Assembly: GCF_001894805.1 (NCBI RefSeq)
Contig: NZ_BCWX01000005.1
Coordinates: forward strand, 62,001-126,000
Source of the DNA: Rhodococcus globerulus NBRC 14531
Lineage (GTDB): Bacteria; Actinomycetota; Actinomycetes; Mycobacteriales; Mycobacteriaceae
Direction: 5' to 3'
DNA length: 64,000 nt
Shown one piece after another: positions 34,586 to 43,498 of this stretch. The translations under genes and the position numbers were made by a program. The notes under the pieces were generated by a model. The model was not told where the DNA came from and did not search any database. It worked only from the letters and a program-made list of their open reading frames with translations. How positions within the stretch are numbered: the stretch's first letter is position 1; the number at the start of each line of letters is the position of its first letter.

Positions 34586-34704
34586 TGTGGATAACTTCAT
34601 TCACATCCAGCCCACGACTGTGCATAACCTGTGCACAACTACATGAATTACATCAAGGTTATTCCACCTACCTCGACTAACAGGGTTCTACACAGTGTGG
34701 ATAA
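34586..34704 (+). other. Cluster of DnaA-box-like 9-mers
   Basis: TGTGGATAA occurs at 34586-34594 and 34696-34704 (reverse complement TTATCCACA, the DnaA box consensus). TGTGCATAA lies at 34619-34627 and TGTGCACAA at 34630-34638. All share one orientation, in the otherwise empty 34454-34812 gap between the esterase and LysE genes. No dnaA or dnaN is near, so this is not the usual oriC context. Confidence 0.5.
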
Positions 34705-34812
34705 CTTTGTCCTCAGATTCGCCGAACCGTTGCCGTTTCGGGCGTGTCCATGCAGTTCCGACCCAACGCGACATGATTTGTTCACAAGGAGGCAACTCCC
34801 CATACTGAGTCC

Positions 34813-35430
34813 ATGATCTCCGCCCTGTTGGCCGCTGCCGCCGTTCTGGCACTCCTCACACTCGTGCCCGGACCGGACATGGCCGTCGTGACGCAGGCAG
34901 CGCTCACCGGCGGTCGATCGTCCGGATTCCGGGTAGCGGTAGGCATCATCAGCGGACTGCTCGTATGGGGCTTGCTCACCGTGCTCGGCTTGTCGGCGTT
35001 GCTGGCCGCTTCCGCGGAGGCATACACCGCCGTGAAACTCGCCGGCGCTGCCTATCTGATCTATTTGGGGGCGCGAGCGCTGTGGGGCAGCCGTTCATCC
35101 CAACTGCGCAGCGTCGACGCACCGCGTTCGCAGAAGGCCGGGACCTGGAAAACCGGTTTCACCACCAACCTTCTCAACCCCAAAATCGCGGTCTTCTACA
35201 CCAGCCTGCTGCCGCAACTGGTTCCAGCGGGATGGCCGACGGGTCCGTCACTCGCACTCCTGGTGATCATCCACGCAGCGATCTCCATCGCGTGGCTCAG
35301 CGCCTACGTCGTGCTTCTCTCCCGCGCCCGTAGCACCTTCGAGAAGCCGAAAGTGCGGCAGGCACTTGAACGTGTGACCGGCACGGTTCTTCTAGGATTC
35401 GGAGCGAAGATCGCGCTGGAAGCGCGCTGA
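34813..35430 (+). CDS. LysE/RhtB family amino acid exporter
   Basis: The 205-residue membrane protein has about six helices, the LysE signature TLVPGPDMAVVTQAALTGGR near the N-terminus and the NLLNPKIAVFYTSLLPQ motif. It exports amino acids or related small molecules. A ribosome site (AAGGAGG) lies upstream of the ATG. Confidence 0.9.
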   Translation: MISALLAAAAVLALLTLVPGPDMAVVTQAALTGGRSSGFRVAVGIISGLLVWGLLTVLGLSALLAASAEAYTAVKLAGAAYLIYLGARALWGSRSSQLRSVDAPRSQKAGTWKTGFTTNLLNPKIAVFYTSLLPQLVPAGWPTGPSLALLVIIHAAISIAWLSAYVVLLSRARSTFEKPKVRQALERVTGTVLLGFGAKIALEAR

Positions 35431-35457
35431 GTCGACACATCAGAGAAGAGCACAACA

Positions 35458-35862
35458 GTGGGCGCGTGGGGATCGGGACCGTTCGAGAACGACGGTGCGG
35501 GGGATTTGATTGCATCCATCGGGCACGGTGATTTCACCTTCGAGTCCGTGGAATGGGCGTTCGAGGACGACTACCTCGAGGTGGACGGCGGCCAGATCGC
35601 CGTTGCCTTACTCGAATTGGTGCTCATTGTGCGCGCCGATCGCAAACGGGATCCTGCCGTCGAGGAACTTGATCTCGACGCCTTTGCCGACGCCTTGACC
35701 AGCGAGCGGCTCACGTGGCTGATCGAGATGGTGGAGCGCACCATCGCGTCGACCGACTCGGAACTGTTCGAGCTCTGGGACGAGCAGGGACCGGAAGAAC
35801 TTGCGGCCTGGCGGATCCCGGTTGTCGACGGTCTCGAGGATCTGCGTGTGCTGTCGGTCTGA
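35458..35862 (+). CDS. DUF4259 family protein
   Basis: The 134-residue acidic protein opens with GAWGSGPFENDGAGD, the hallmark of DUF4259, and continues with GGQIAVALLELVLIVRADR. Start is GTG 35458. Function is unknown. It follows the exporter gene by 27 bp. Confidence 0.85.
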   Translation: MGAWGSGPFENDGAGDLIASIGHGDFTFESVEWAFEDDYLEVDGGQIAVALLELVLIVRADRKRDPAVEELDLDAFADALTSERLTWLIEMVERTIASTDSELFELWDEQGPEELAAWRIPVVDGLEDLRVLSV

Positions 35863-35868
35863 TCTAGG

Positions 35869-36795
35869 TCAGTAGCCCGCCGACGGATCGATCACGGCAG
35901 CGAGGTCCTCACCCGCAGCAAATCGAGCAACGTTGGCGGCCAAGTGATCTGCCAGGACGCGCGTGAGCGTCGTAGCCGGGTTGGCGACGTGCGGAGTGAT
36001 GATCGCGTTGGGCAGCTTCCACAACCGGTGTCCGTCCGGCAGCGGCTCGGGATCTGTGACGTCCAGTGCCGCACCGCCGATCGATCCGGCTTCGAGGGCG
36101 TCGACCAGCGCATCCGTGTCGACGAGATTTCCGCGGGCGATGTTCACGATCCAGCTCGACTCCGACATCTGGTCCAGTTCCGCCTTGCCGATCAGATGCC
36201 GGGTCGCCGACGTCGATGGTGCAGCGATCACGAAGTGGTCTGCCTTGGACCAGATTTCACCGGTGCGATCGGCCGAGAGCGTTTCGACGGCTCCTTCGAC
36301 GGGGGTCCCCGAGCGGGTGATCGCGATAACCTCGACCTTGGATGCGGCGAGGTACGGGATCAACGCGCGACCGATTCCACCGCAACCGACGATCGCCACC
36401 GTCGAGCCCTGCAGGGTACCCACTCGCGGATCGAATTCTTCTTTACGCCACGACTGTGCCGCCAATTGTTCGGGGAGAGAGCGCACTCCAGCAAGGAGGA
36501 GCATCATCGTGTGCTCGGCCACGTTGCCCGCATACGCGCCGGCAGCGGACGTCCAGACCCGCTTGTCGTCGATGACGCCGGCGTCGAACCAGGGCTCGAT
36601 CCCGGCAAACGGCAACTGCACCCAGCGAACCGAGTCGGGCAGCGACGACGGGAACGTGTCCGGCCCATGCGCCCAGACGACGCCCTCGGCCTCGGCGAGT
36701 GGAACGAGCACTCCACCGGCTCGGCGAATCCCGTCGGCAAGGTGCGGATCCTCGACGGGACCGAGATGGATGCGAGGGGCGCTGGTGCCTGTCAT
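35869..36795 (-). CDS. D-isomer-specific 2-hydroxyacid dehydrogenase
   Basis: The 308-residue enzyme has the NAD-binding motif VAIVGCGGIGRALIPYLAAS, the catalytic arginine in IVNIARGNLVDTDAL, the glutamate in DVTDPEPLPDGHRLW and the histidine in IITPHVANP. It reduces 2-keto acids or oxidises D-2-hydroxyacids with NAD(P). The substrate is unspecified. Convergent with DUF4259. Confidence 0.88.
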   Translation of the reverse strand: MTGTSAPRIHLGPVEDPHLADGIRRAGGVLVPLAEAEGVVWAHGPDTFPSSLPDSVRWVQLPFAGIEPWFDAGVIDDKRVWTSAAGAYAGNVAEHTMMLLLAGVRSLPEQLAAQSWRKEEFDPRVGTLQGSTVAIVGCGGIGRALIPYLAASKVEVIAITRSGTPVEGAVETLSADRTGEIWSKADHFVIAAPSTSATRHLIGKAELDQMSESSWIVNIARGNLVDTDALVDALEAGSIGGAALDVTDPEPLPDGHRLWKLPNAIITPHVANPATTLTRVLADHLAANVARFAAGEDLAAVIDPSAGY

Positions 36796-36884
36796 GAGAG
36801 ACGCTTTCTATTCAAGGGAAGTGGCGGTGGGGCGATCAGACGACGGCAGTCATGTCCCCATCACCGTAGAGTATCTCGCGTTCT

Positions 36885-37928
36885 CTAGCCGTTTGCTTTC
36901 GCGATCGAGTCCTTGCCCTCTGCGGCGCCGCCCTTGATTGTGTCGTGCTGGACGGGAACGAACTTCTTCTTCGGTAGCAGGAACAGCCACGTCGCAAACA
37001 CGAACGGACCGGTACCCGCCGGCAGACTGATCGGCGCGAAGGCCGAGACCAGGGTGCCGTGAATGACTACCGTCACCAGCACCCCGAAGACCGTGTATAC
37101 AAACACACGCCACGACGGGTTGTAGAACACCGACCCCAAGGCGATAGCCGTCAACACCGAGCTGAGCCCGTAGAGGCCGTTACCGATGTCGACGGTGTTT
37201 GCGCCGAGCGCAAGTACCGAACCGATCGCTACGGCGGAACCGATGAGGGCGAACACCGCCGCCCACCGGGACGCAACGAGCAAGGCGACCACGAAGATGA
37301 TTCCGGTGATGGTGTTGTTGATCAGAAATATCTGGGAGACGTTGCGAAACAGTGTGTCCCAGAGGAAGCCGAACGTGATGTCGGCGTGAACCGATGAATC
37401 CCCGATGTGCTGCGGGAACTGTGCGGCACTGAGGTCCGACGTTTCGATCCGCAGGAACTGGAAGGCGGCCAGAAGGAAGAACCAGTTGACGAGGTTGAAC
37501 GGAAAGGTCAGCGCCGGCACACCCCAGGTCTTGAAGACGTTGGCAACCGCAAGAAATGCGATAGTGGACGCCGCAGCACCGACAACCAGGTAAATCCACA
37601 GCATCACGCCGCCGGCAAGGAACGTGGGAAAGGCTGCGCCGACCAGGATTCCGTTGTATCCGTACAAACCGATGCGCATCGAATCGTCATCCGAATGCAG
37701 CAGCATCCCGGTAACCGTGGACACCACCAAACCCACTACCGCGCCGATCGCCACGGTGATCGTGTCGGCGGCTATCGCACCCCAGAAAATACCGATGAGA
37801 AACAGCAGTCCGGTCAGGGCATTGCCCTGAAACATCACCTGCCCGGAGCCCTTGAGGTTGGTGTCGATGAATCGCAGCACGACGTTCTTGTCCGCGATAT
37901 CGTCCCAGGGTTTGGTGATGGTGGTCAT
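36885..37928 (-). CDS. Urea transporter (UT family)
   Basis: The 347-residue membrane protein has about ten helices with LKGSGQVMFQGNALTGLLFL and YGYNGILVGAAFPTF in the first half and the related NTITGIIFVVALL and GLYGLSSVLTAIALGSVF in the second. This duplicated layout is the urea transporter family (PF03253). It is the last gene of the amt-ure operon, 37 bp after ureD, and would import urea for the urease. The start at 37928 follows GAGGG; the frame extends to 38036. Confidence 0.88.
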   Translation of the reverse strand: MTTITKPWDDIADKNVVLRFIDTNLKGSGQVMFQGNALTGLLFLIGIFWGAIAADTITVAIGAVVGLVVSTVTGMLLHSDDDSMRIGLYGYNGILVGAAFPTFLAGGVMLWIYLVVGAAASTIAFLAVANVFKTWGVPALTFPFNLVNWFFLLAAFQFLRIETSDLSAAQFPQHIGDSSVHADITFGFLWDTLFRNVSQIFLINNTITGIIFVVALLVASRWAAVFALIGSAVAIGSVLALGANTVDIGNGLYGLSSVLTAIALGSVFYNPSWRVFVYTVFGVLVTVVIHGTLVSAFAPISLPAGTGPFVFATWLFLLPKKKFVPVQHDTIKGGAAEGKDSIAKANG

Positions 37929-37965
37929 CGCACATCCCTCACACTTCTTCTCCCGGCGAACCGCG

Positions 37966-38925
37966 TCATCCCCAGAGCGGGACGGGCGGAATAGTGGTAT
38001 CCAGAACCGACTTTCGAACGAGCGCCCAGAAATCACGGACCTTGGCTTTGACCGGTTCGCTCTCGGGACCCAGGACCTTGAAGATCAACCCGGCATCGTT
38101 CGGTAGTCGGCTCGCACCCGAGAAGACCTTCCCGTCGGGTCCCGGAACAACCTGTTCCAGTATCTCGTCGGCATTCTCTTTCGGAGTGAGCAGAATGACG
38201 TTGCCGAAGACGTCGTACTCCCCCGTGATTCCCTTGTATCGCACCGGGAAACGCTGCGGTTCGATCACCAGTTTCTCGGTGAAGAGATCCGCTCCGTCCG
38301 GGCGCCGCGCCTTGATCAGGGTGGAGTACAGGTCGTAGACAAACAGCTCCGTATCGGACTGGGCGCTCCTGTGGTACTTACGGCCGGGCATCACAATTTC
38401 CGAAAATAGCAGCGTTGCAGACGGATCCACCGTGACATCGGTGCGTGCGAAGTACCTCGCATTGCGGTGCGGGATAGTCACACCCGGCATCAGTTCGAGA
38501 TACGAATTCTCAGCCAAGGTCACCTTCTGCAACTGCGACGCATGATTCGCATCCATTTGATGCACCTTGGTTGCCGACTGTGTCGTGACGTGCGCCAAGG
38601 ATCCGGGTTCCATGTCGATGGTCAGGAACAGCCGATCACCCTGCAGCACACTGCCGGACGTCGAGATCATGTAGACGCACGGCATTGCCGGCAACGCTTC
38701 GTCCCAGTACAGCGCTTGTTGAACAAGTAAAGGCGTCTTCCGATACATGTCCCGGAGAATCGTCTTGTCGCCGCGATCGACAAAACGCATCTCGAGCACC
38801 CCGGTCTTGCCCACCTTGCCGGCCGGGGCTTGCTTCGGCTGATCCTGGTACTGGTCGAGTTCCGGAACGGTCGGGATCGGCCCCGGGAGCGACCGCGCGG
38901 CCCCCGAGGCAGCTGGAGCGCTCAC
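37966..38925 (-). CDS. ureD: Urease accessory protein UreD
   Basis: The 319-residue protein contains the UreD/UreH pattern: [64 protein letters not shown] and [14 protein letters not shown]. UreD is the scaffold that docks UreF and UreG on apo-urease for nickel insertion. The GTG start at 38925 overlaps the ureG stop (GTGA). This UreD is longer than many because of a C-terminal extension that ends [10 protein letters not shown]. Confidence 0.9.
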   Translation of the reverse strand: MSAPAASGAARSLPGPIPTVPELDQYQDQPKQAPAGKVGKTGVLEMRFVDRGDKTILRDMYRKTPLLVQQALYWDEALPAMPCVYMISTSGSVLQGDRLFLTIDMEPGSLAHVTTQSATKVHQMDANHASQLQKVTLAENSYLELMPGVTIPHRNARYFARTDVTVDPSATLLFSEIVMPGRKYHRSAQSDTELFVYDLYSTLIKARRPDGADLFTEKLVIEPQRFPVRYKGITGEYDVFGNVILLTPKENADEILEQVVPGPDGKVFSGASRLPNDAGLIFKVLGPESEPVKAKVRDFWALVRKSVLDTTIPPVPLWG

Positions 38926-39563
38926 TTGGCGCTCGCTCCCACTTCCTCTTCGTCGAAGAGGACACCGTGCACGATGAGGTCCACCACTTCCTTGATTCCC
39001 TCGCCGGTCATGCAATTGGTGAAGACAAACGGCTTGTCACCGCGCATTCCCTTCGAGTCTCGATCCATGACACCCAGATCGGCCTTCACGTACGGTGCCA
39101 GATCCGTCTTGTTGATGACCAGGATGTCCGACTGCGAGATCCCGGGTCCGTTCTTACGCGGAATCTTATCTCCCGCAGCTACATCGATGACGTAGATGAA
39201 ATAGTCGACGAGAGCGGGACTGAACGTCAGAGTGAGGTTGTCACCACCACTTTCGATGAACACGATATCCGTGTCCGGGAACGTGCGTTCCATGTCCTCG
39301 ACCGCCGCGAGGTTCATACTGGGGTCCTCGCGAACGGCGGTATGGGGACACGCACCAGTCTCCACTCCCACGATACGTTCTTCCACGAGAACACCTTTGA
39401 GTGCCTTGCGCACATGCTTGGCATCCTCCGTGGTAACCACGTCGTTGGTGATGATCAGTACACTGGTTCCCCGCTTCACGAATTCCGGCGTAATCGCCTC
39501 GATGAGGGCAGTCTTGCCCGAACCCACAGGACCGCCGATTCCGATGCGCGTTGTCTTCTTCAT
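38922..39563 (-). CDS. ureG: Urease accessory GTPase UreG
   Basis: The 213-residue SIMIBI GTPase has the P-loop [13 protein letters not shown], the nickel-binding [15 protein letters not shown] (C-P-H), [10 protein letters not shown] and NKTDLA. It couples GTP hydrolysis to nickel delivery. It lies between ureF and ureD. Confidence 0.96.
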   Translation of the reverse strand: MKKTTRIGIGGPVGSGKTALIEAITPEFVKRGTSVLIITNDVVTTEDAKHVRKALKGVLVEERIVGVETGACPHTAVREDPSMNLAAVEDMERTFPDTDIVFIESGGDNLTLTFSPALVDYFIYVIDVAAGDKIPRKNGPGISQSDILVINKTDLAPYVKADLGVMDRDSKGMRGDKPFVFTNCMTGEGIKEVVDLIVHGVLFDEEEVGASAK

Positions 39564-39573
39564 GATTCTCCTT

Positions 39574-40287
39574 CTAGTTCATGAACATTCGGACATGTGC
39601 CTTGACGTGAACCGCTGCCAGAATGTCGATCATCGGGGAAAAGTTGGACATGTCATCAAGCCCGTACTCGCGAACGGCCGCATACTCGCCGTCGGCGGAT
39701 TGATTCACCTCGAACAGAATCTCCTGCGTGGCAAGGTGATCTACCCGAACGATACGGAGCGCCGCACCGAGCAACGTCATCGCCACACCGTACTGATGAA
39801 CGGTAAAGGCATCATGCTCCGGAGAACCCATCTCCGCGAAGGCAATTCCGAGACCCGCCGGATACGTGCCGGGGGTTTCTCCAGCCTCGATCGCCGATAG
39901 CCACTTGCCGAACAACGTCTCACCGGCGAGTCGGCCGCCGAGCTCCGCCAGTTTCTTACCCATCCGGGTAGTCATCGTTCGGGACTCTTCGTTGAGTTTG
40001 CGTTCGATCACGGCATGATCCGCCGCCAGAATCGCCGAGAAATTACCGCCCGACGCCCCCCGGTGGGCGGCCAGCACGGCGATACCATCGCATGTCGCAC
40101 CCTGATGCGCGGCCGAGAGAACAAATTCCCGCAACGACGGAGCATCGGTGACAATTCCTTGCGCCACGGCCGATTCCAACCCGTTCGAGAACGAGAAGGA
40201 ACCGACCGGGAACATCGAATCGGAAAACTGCATCATCCGCATCGCACGGTTGATGGTCAGCTGCGACCCTTCACACGAGGGGGTCAT
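39574..40287 (-). CDS. ureF: Urease accessory protein UreF
   Basis: The 237-residue helical protein shows the UreF signature [18 protein letters not shown], then [14 protein letters not shown] and [12 protein letters not shown]. UreF links UreD and UreG in the nickel-insertion complex. Its start at 40287 overlaps the end of ureE by 17 bp, which favours coupled translation. Confidence 0.93.
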   Translation of the reverse strand: MTPSCEGSQLTINRAMRMMQFSDSMFPVGSFSFSNGLESAVAQGIVTDAPSLREFVLSAAHQGATCDGIAVLAAHRGASGGNFSAILAADHAVIERKLNEESRTMTTRMGKKLAELGGRLAGETLFGKWLSAIEAGETPGTYPAGLGIAFAEMGSPEHDAFTVHQYGVAMTLLGAALRIVRVDHLATQEILFEVNQSADGEYAAVREYGLDDMSNFSPMIDILAAVHVKAHVRMFMN

Positions 40288-40891
40288 GGGTATGCCCCTC
40301 ACCCTCGCGCGCTGCCGCACCGAACAGTCGGCGTGCCTCGTGCGGAGCAATGTAGGGAATGACCTCGGAGCCAGGAATGAAGGTGTACTCGATGCCCTCG
40401 AACGCATGGGTGCGCATCACCGAACCCATGACCGCCTTGTCTACCGTCAGCGGAACATAGACCTTCATTCCCTTCACCACTGCCGGCCAATGCTGGTTAC
40501 CCACAGCGTGACCCAACTCGAGACACGTCTGGATCATCTTCTCCGGTGTCACGTCGAGCAATGCACTGAGGTCGATCTCGAGAACGTCCTTGAGGTTGAT
40601 CCGCGCGACAACGACGGTGTTCTCCGGCTCGTCCCACAGCAGAATGTCGCCGTCCTGCAACTGAACACCGCGGTCGAGTGACACCGCCAACTCACGTCCG
40701 CCCACAGTCGTGCGTCGCAACCGGCTCTTCTGCGCTTCCCACTGATCGAGTGAAAGTACGTCGATTACTGCCTTCTCGAGTCGACCGGCCCACTCTTCGT
40801 CAGTCTCCTTCCCGAGCAGCGCGTCGACTCGAGCAGGCTTGCCTGTCGGCGCCGTCATCTCGCCGTGAGTGTGTGCGATTGTTTCAGACAC
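40271..40891 (-). CDS. ureE: Urease nickel metallochaperone UreE
   Basis: The 206-residue protein has SRLRRTTVGGRELAVSLDRG and the metal-site region CLELGHAVGNQHWP, the UreE pattern, and ends in a short His-containing tail [10 protein letters not shown]. Compared with histidine-rich UreE proteins the tail is modest. It carries nickel to UreG. It is nine bases downstream of ureC. Confidence 0.92.
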   Translation of the reverse strand: MSETIAHTHGEMTAPTGKPARVDALLGKETDEEWAGRLEKAVIDVLSLDQWEAQKSRLRRTTVGGRELAVSLDRGVQLQDGDILLWDEPENTVVVARINLKDVLEIDLSALLDVTPEKMIQTCLELGHAVGNQHWPAVVKGMKVYVPLTVDKAVMGSVMRTHAFEGIEYTFIPGSEVIPYIAPHEARRLFGAAAREGEGHTHDPLV

Positions 40892-40900
40892 AGGAGTCCC

Positions 40901-42619
40901 CTAACTGAAGAAGTAAAGTTGGTTCAGGCGAATGGATTCGGCCGGTTCGACGTAGGCGTGAACGCCGTCCGCCGTCACCGCGAAGGTCTCCGGATCGACC
41001 TTGATCTCCGGAGTGGCAGAGTTTCGCACGAGGTCGCGTTTGGTCACGGTGCGAGTGCCCTCGACGGCAAGAACTTGACGCTCGAGTCCTAGTCGATCCT
41101 TGATGCCGTCATCCAACGCGGCCTGGGACACAAACGACACCGAACTCTCGGGCAGGGCCTTACCGAACCCACCGAACATCGGCCGGTAGATCACCGGCTG
41201 CGGGGTCGGTAACGATGCGTTCGGATCTCCCATGGCGTGCCAACTGATCATTCCGTTCTTGATGATCATTTTAGGCTTCGCACCGAAGAAAGCGGGTTCC
41301 CAGAGAACAAGATCCGCCATTTTTCCCGGCGCGATGGAACCAATGACATGGGACAACCCGAATGTCAGGGCCGGGTTGATCGTCGTCTTCGCGACGTACC
41401 GTAGGACCCGGAAGTTGTCGTGCGTCTTGGAGTCCTCCGGCAGCTTTCCCCGGGCACGTTTCATGCAGTCGGCTGTCTGGATCGCCCGGAGCCAGTTCTC
41501 CCCGACACGGCCCATTGCCTGCGAGTCGCTCGAGAACATCGAGATGACCCCCATATCCTGCAGCACGTTCTCCGCACCGATCGTCTCCGCGCGAACGCGT
41601 GACTCGGCAAACGAAACATCGGACGGCACTTTGGGATTGAGGTTGTGACAAACCATGATCATGTCGAACAACTCGGCTTGCGTGTTGATGCCGTACGGCA
41701 ACGTCGGGTTGGTCGACGCTGGAAGAACGTTGTCCTCACCGGTCACCCTCAGGATATCCGGTGCATGGCCGCCGCCGGCGCCCTCACTGTGATAGGTGTG
41801 AATGGTGCGGCCCTCGAATGCCGCAATGGTGTCTTCGACATAGCCGGCCTCGTTCAACGTATCCGTGTGTATGGCAACCTGAACATCCATCTCGTCGGCC
41901 GCACGCAGCGACGCCCGGATCGCGGCTGGTGTTGCGCCCCAGTCCTCGTGGACCTTCAATCCCGCGGCACCTGCCTTGATCTGCTCGATCAAAGACGGAT
42001 AGCCGGACGAGTTGCCCTTACCCAACATGGCGATGTTGACGGGAAGACCCTCATTGGCCTTGAGCATCATCTCCATGTTCCAGATACCCGAGGTGATGGT
42101 GGTGCCGTTGGTACCGTCCGACGGCCCGATACCGCCGCCGATCAGCGTCGTCACACCACCACTGAGCGCGTGGTACGCCTGCTGAGGAGAAACGAGGTGG
42201 ACGTGCGGATCAATACCAGCGGCAGTCAGAATCAGCTGCTCACCGGAGATGGCATCCGTTGCCGGTCCCGTCGTGAGTCCCGGCGTCACCCCGTCCATCG
42301 TGCTCGAGTTGCCGGCCTTGCCCCACCCGACGATTTTGCCGTCCTTGATACCGACATCGGCTTTGACGACGCCGATCGTGGCGTCGAGGATCACGACGTT
42401 GGTGATCACCAGATCGAGTGCGCCATCGCGACTACACGACGCCGGATCCTGGCCCATACCGTCGCGCAGAGTCTTGCCGCCGCCGTAGATCGACTCATCA
42501 CCGATGGTTCGAAGATCTTCCTCGACCTCGATGTACAGGTCCGTGTTGCCGAGCCTGATCTGGTCACCTTTCGTGACACCGAACAGGCCCGAATACTCTT
42601 GCCGTGAAATGCTTGTCAT
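40901..42619 (-). CDS. ureC: Urease subunit alpha
   Basis: The 572-residue catalytic subunit has nickel ligands in GIDPHVHLV, the carbamylated lysine in [12 protein letters not shown], metal-binding [14 protein letters not shown], the active-site flap region [13 protein letters not shown] (with C-H) and the catalytic histidine segment ESRVRAETI. It hydrolyses urea to ammonia and carbamate. All expected residues are present. Confidence 0.97.
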   Translation of the reverse strand: MTSISRQEYSGLFGVTKGDQIRLGNTDLYIEVEEDLRTIGDESIYGGGKTLRDGMGQDPASCSRDGALDLVITNVVILDATIGVVKADVGIKDGKIVGWGKAGNSSTMDGVTPGLTTGPATDAISGEQLILTAAGIDPHVHLVSPQQAYHALSGGVTTLIGGGIGPSDGTNGTTITSGIWNMEMMLKANEGLPVNIAMLGKGNSSGYPSLIEQIKAGAAGLKVHEDWGATPAAIRASLRAADEMDVQVAIHTDTLNEAGYVEDTIAAFEGRTIHTYHSEGAGGGHAPDILRVTGEDNVLPASTNPTLPYGINTQAELFDMIMVCHNLNPKVPSDVSFAESRVRAETIGAENVLQDMGVISMFSSDSQAMGRVGENWLRAIQTADCMKRARGKLPEDSKTHDNFRVLRYVAKTTINPALTFGLSHVIGSIAPGKMADLVLWEPAFFGAKPKMIIKNGMISWHAMGDPNASLPTPQPVIYRPMFGGFGKALPESSVSFVSQAALDDGIKDRLGLERQVLAVEGTRTVTKRDLVRNSATPEIKVDPETFAVTADGVHAYVEPAESIRLNQLYFFS

Positions 42620-42654
42620 GAGTATTGCTCTCCTTCGGCCACCGTGAACGAGGC

Positions 42655-43092
42655 TCAGTCGGATTGTGGTTCGGACAAGAAGCCGAGCTCATCTGCAAGA
42701 GCGACGGCACGGGGCAAGCGCGGGCGATACGCGGCGTGCGTGGGAGCCCAACCGTCCACCAAACTGTTGAATCCGTGGGCGCGCTGCTTGCCGCCGAACG
42801 GCACCAACGTCACTTCCTTCTCGTCTCCCGGTTCAAAGCGCACGGCAGTACCGGCCGGGATGTCCAGACGCCAGCCGAACGCCTTCTCGCGATCGAAGGA
42901 CAATGCTCGATTGACCTCCATGAAGTGATAGTGCGATCCCACTTGAATGGGCCGGTCACCCGTATTTCGCACACGCAGCTTCAGACGCGGCCGACCTTCG
43001 TTGATCTCGATCGGTTCATCCCGCAGGACGTATCCCCCGACTGGAACCTTCTTCTCGTCGCCGGAATTCTTCTTCGATGATTTTGTTGCCAT
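42655..43092 (-). CDS. ureB: Urease subunit beta
   Basis: The 145-residue subunit contains [55 protein letters not shown] and GKQRAHGFN, a complete UreB. A basic N-terminal extension ([15 protein letters not shown]) is unusual but short. It lies between ureA and ureC. Confidence 0.96.
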   Translation of the reverse strand: MATKSSKKNSGDEKKVPVGGYVLRDEPIEINEGRPRLKLRVRNTGDRPIQVGSHYHFMEVNRALSFDREKAFGWRLDIPAGTAVRFEPGDEKEVTLVPFGGKQRAHGFNSLVDGWAPTHAAYRPRLPRAVALADELGFLSEPQSD

Positions 43093-43137
43093 CTTCGGGT
43101 GCTCCTGAGTTGGTCTTTCGGCCTGAGTTCGTTACGG

Positions 43138-43440
43138 CTACTGGATGGGCGAATGCACGGTGACGAGGCGGCTACCGTCGAGGAACACCGCCTCGACCTG
43201 CACGCGCGGAATCATGTCCGCGACACCGTCCATGACGTCGTCGACGGTCAATGCGTGCGACGCGTCCGCCATGACTTCCTCGAGAGTTTTCCCCTCGCGA
43301 GCACCCTCCAATGCAGCCGCCGTGATGACAGCTACCGACTCCGGGTGATTAAGCTTGAGCCCCTTTGCTTTTCGTCGCAGAGCCACGTCAGCCAACATGA
43401 GGATCGTCAGCTTGTCGAGTTCTCTCGGTGTCAGATGCAT
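43138..43440 (-). CDS. ureA: Urease subunit gamma
   Basis: The 100-residue subunit ([55 protein letters not shown]) is a standard UreA. It begins 58 bp downstream of the ammonium transporter gene, so the whole block amt-ureABCEFGD-urea transporter reads as one leftward unit. Confidence 0.97.
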   Translation of the reverse strand: MHLTPRELDKLTILMLADVALRRKAKGLKLNHPESVAVITAAALEGAREGKTLEEVMADASHALTVDDVMDGVADMIPRVQVEAVFLDGSRLVTVHSPIQ

Positions 43441-43498
43441 TCCGACAACTCCTTCTCGCTCATACTCTTCACTTCCGTGTGGTCAGCTGGAAAGCTGG

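Noticed and set aside
33255-34625. 456-codon minus-strand frame overlapping the esterase in another frame
   Set aside because: The esterase frame has a signal peptide and a nucleophile elbow; this frame is low-complexity Arg/Ser/Gly sequence.
34586-34704. Chromosomal replication origin
   Set aside because: DnaA-like boxes are present, but dnaA, dnaN, rpmH or parAB are absent and there is no clear AT-rich unwinding stretch, so I list it only as a DnaA-box cluster.
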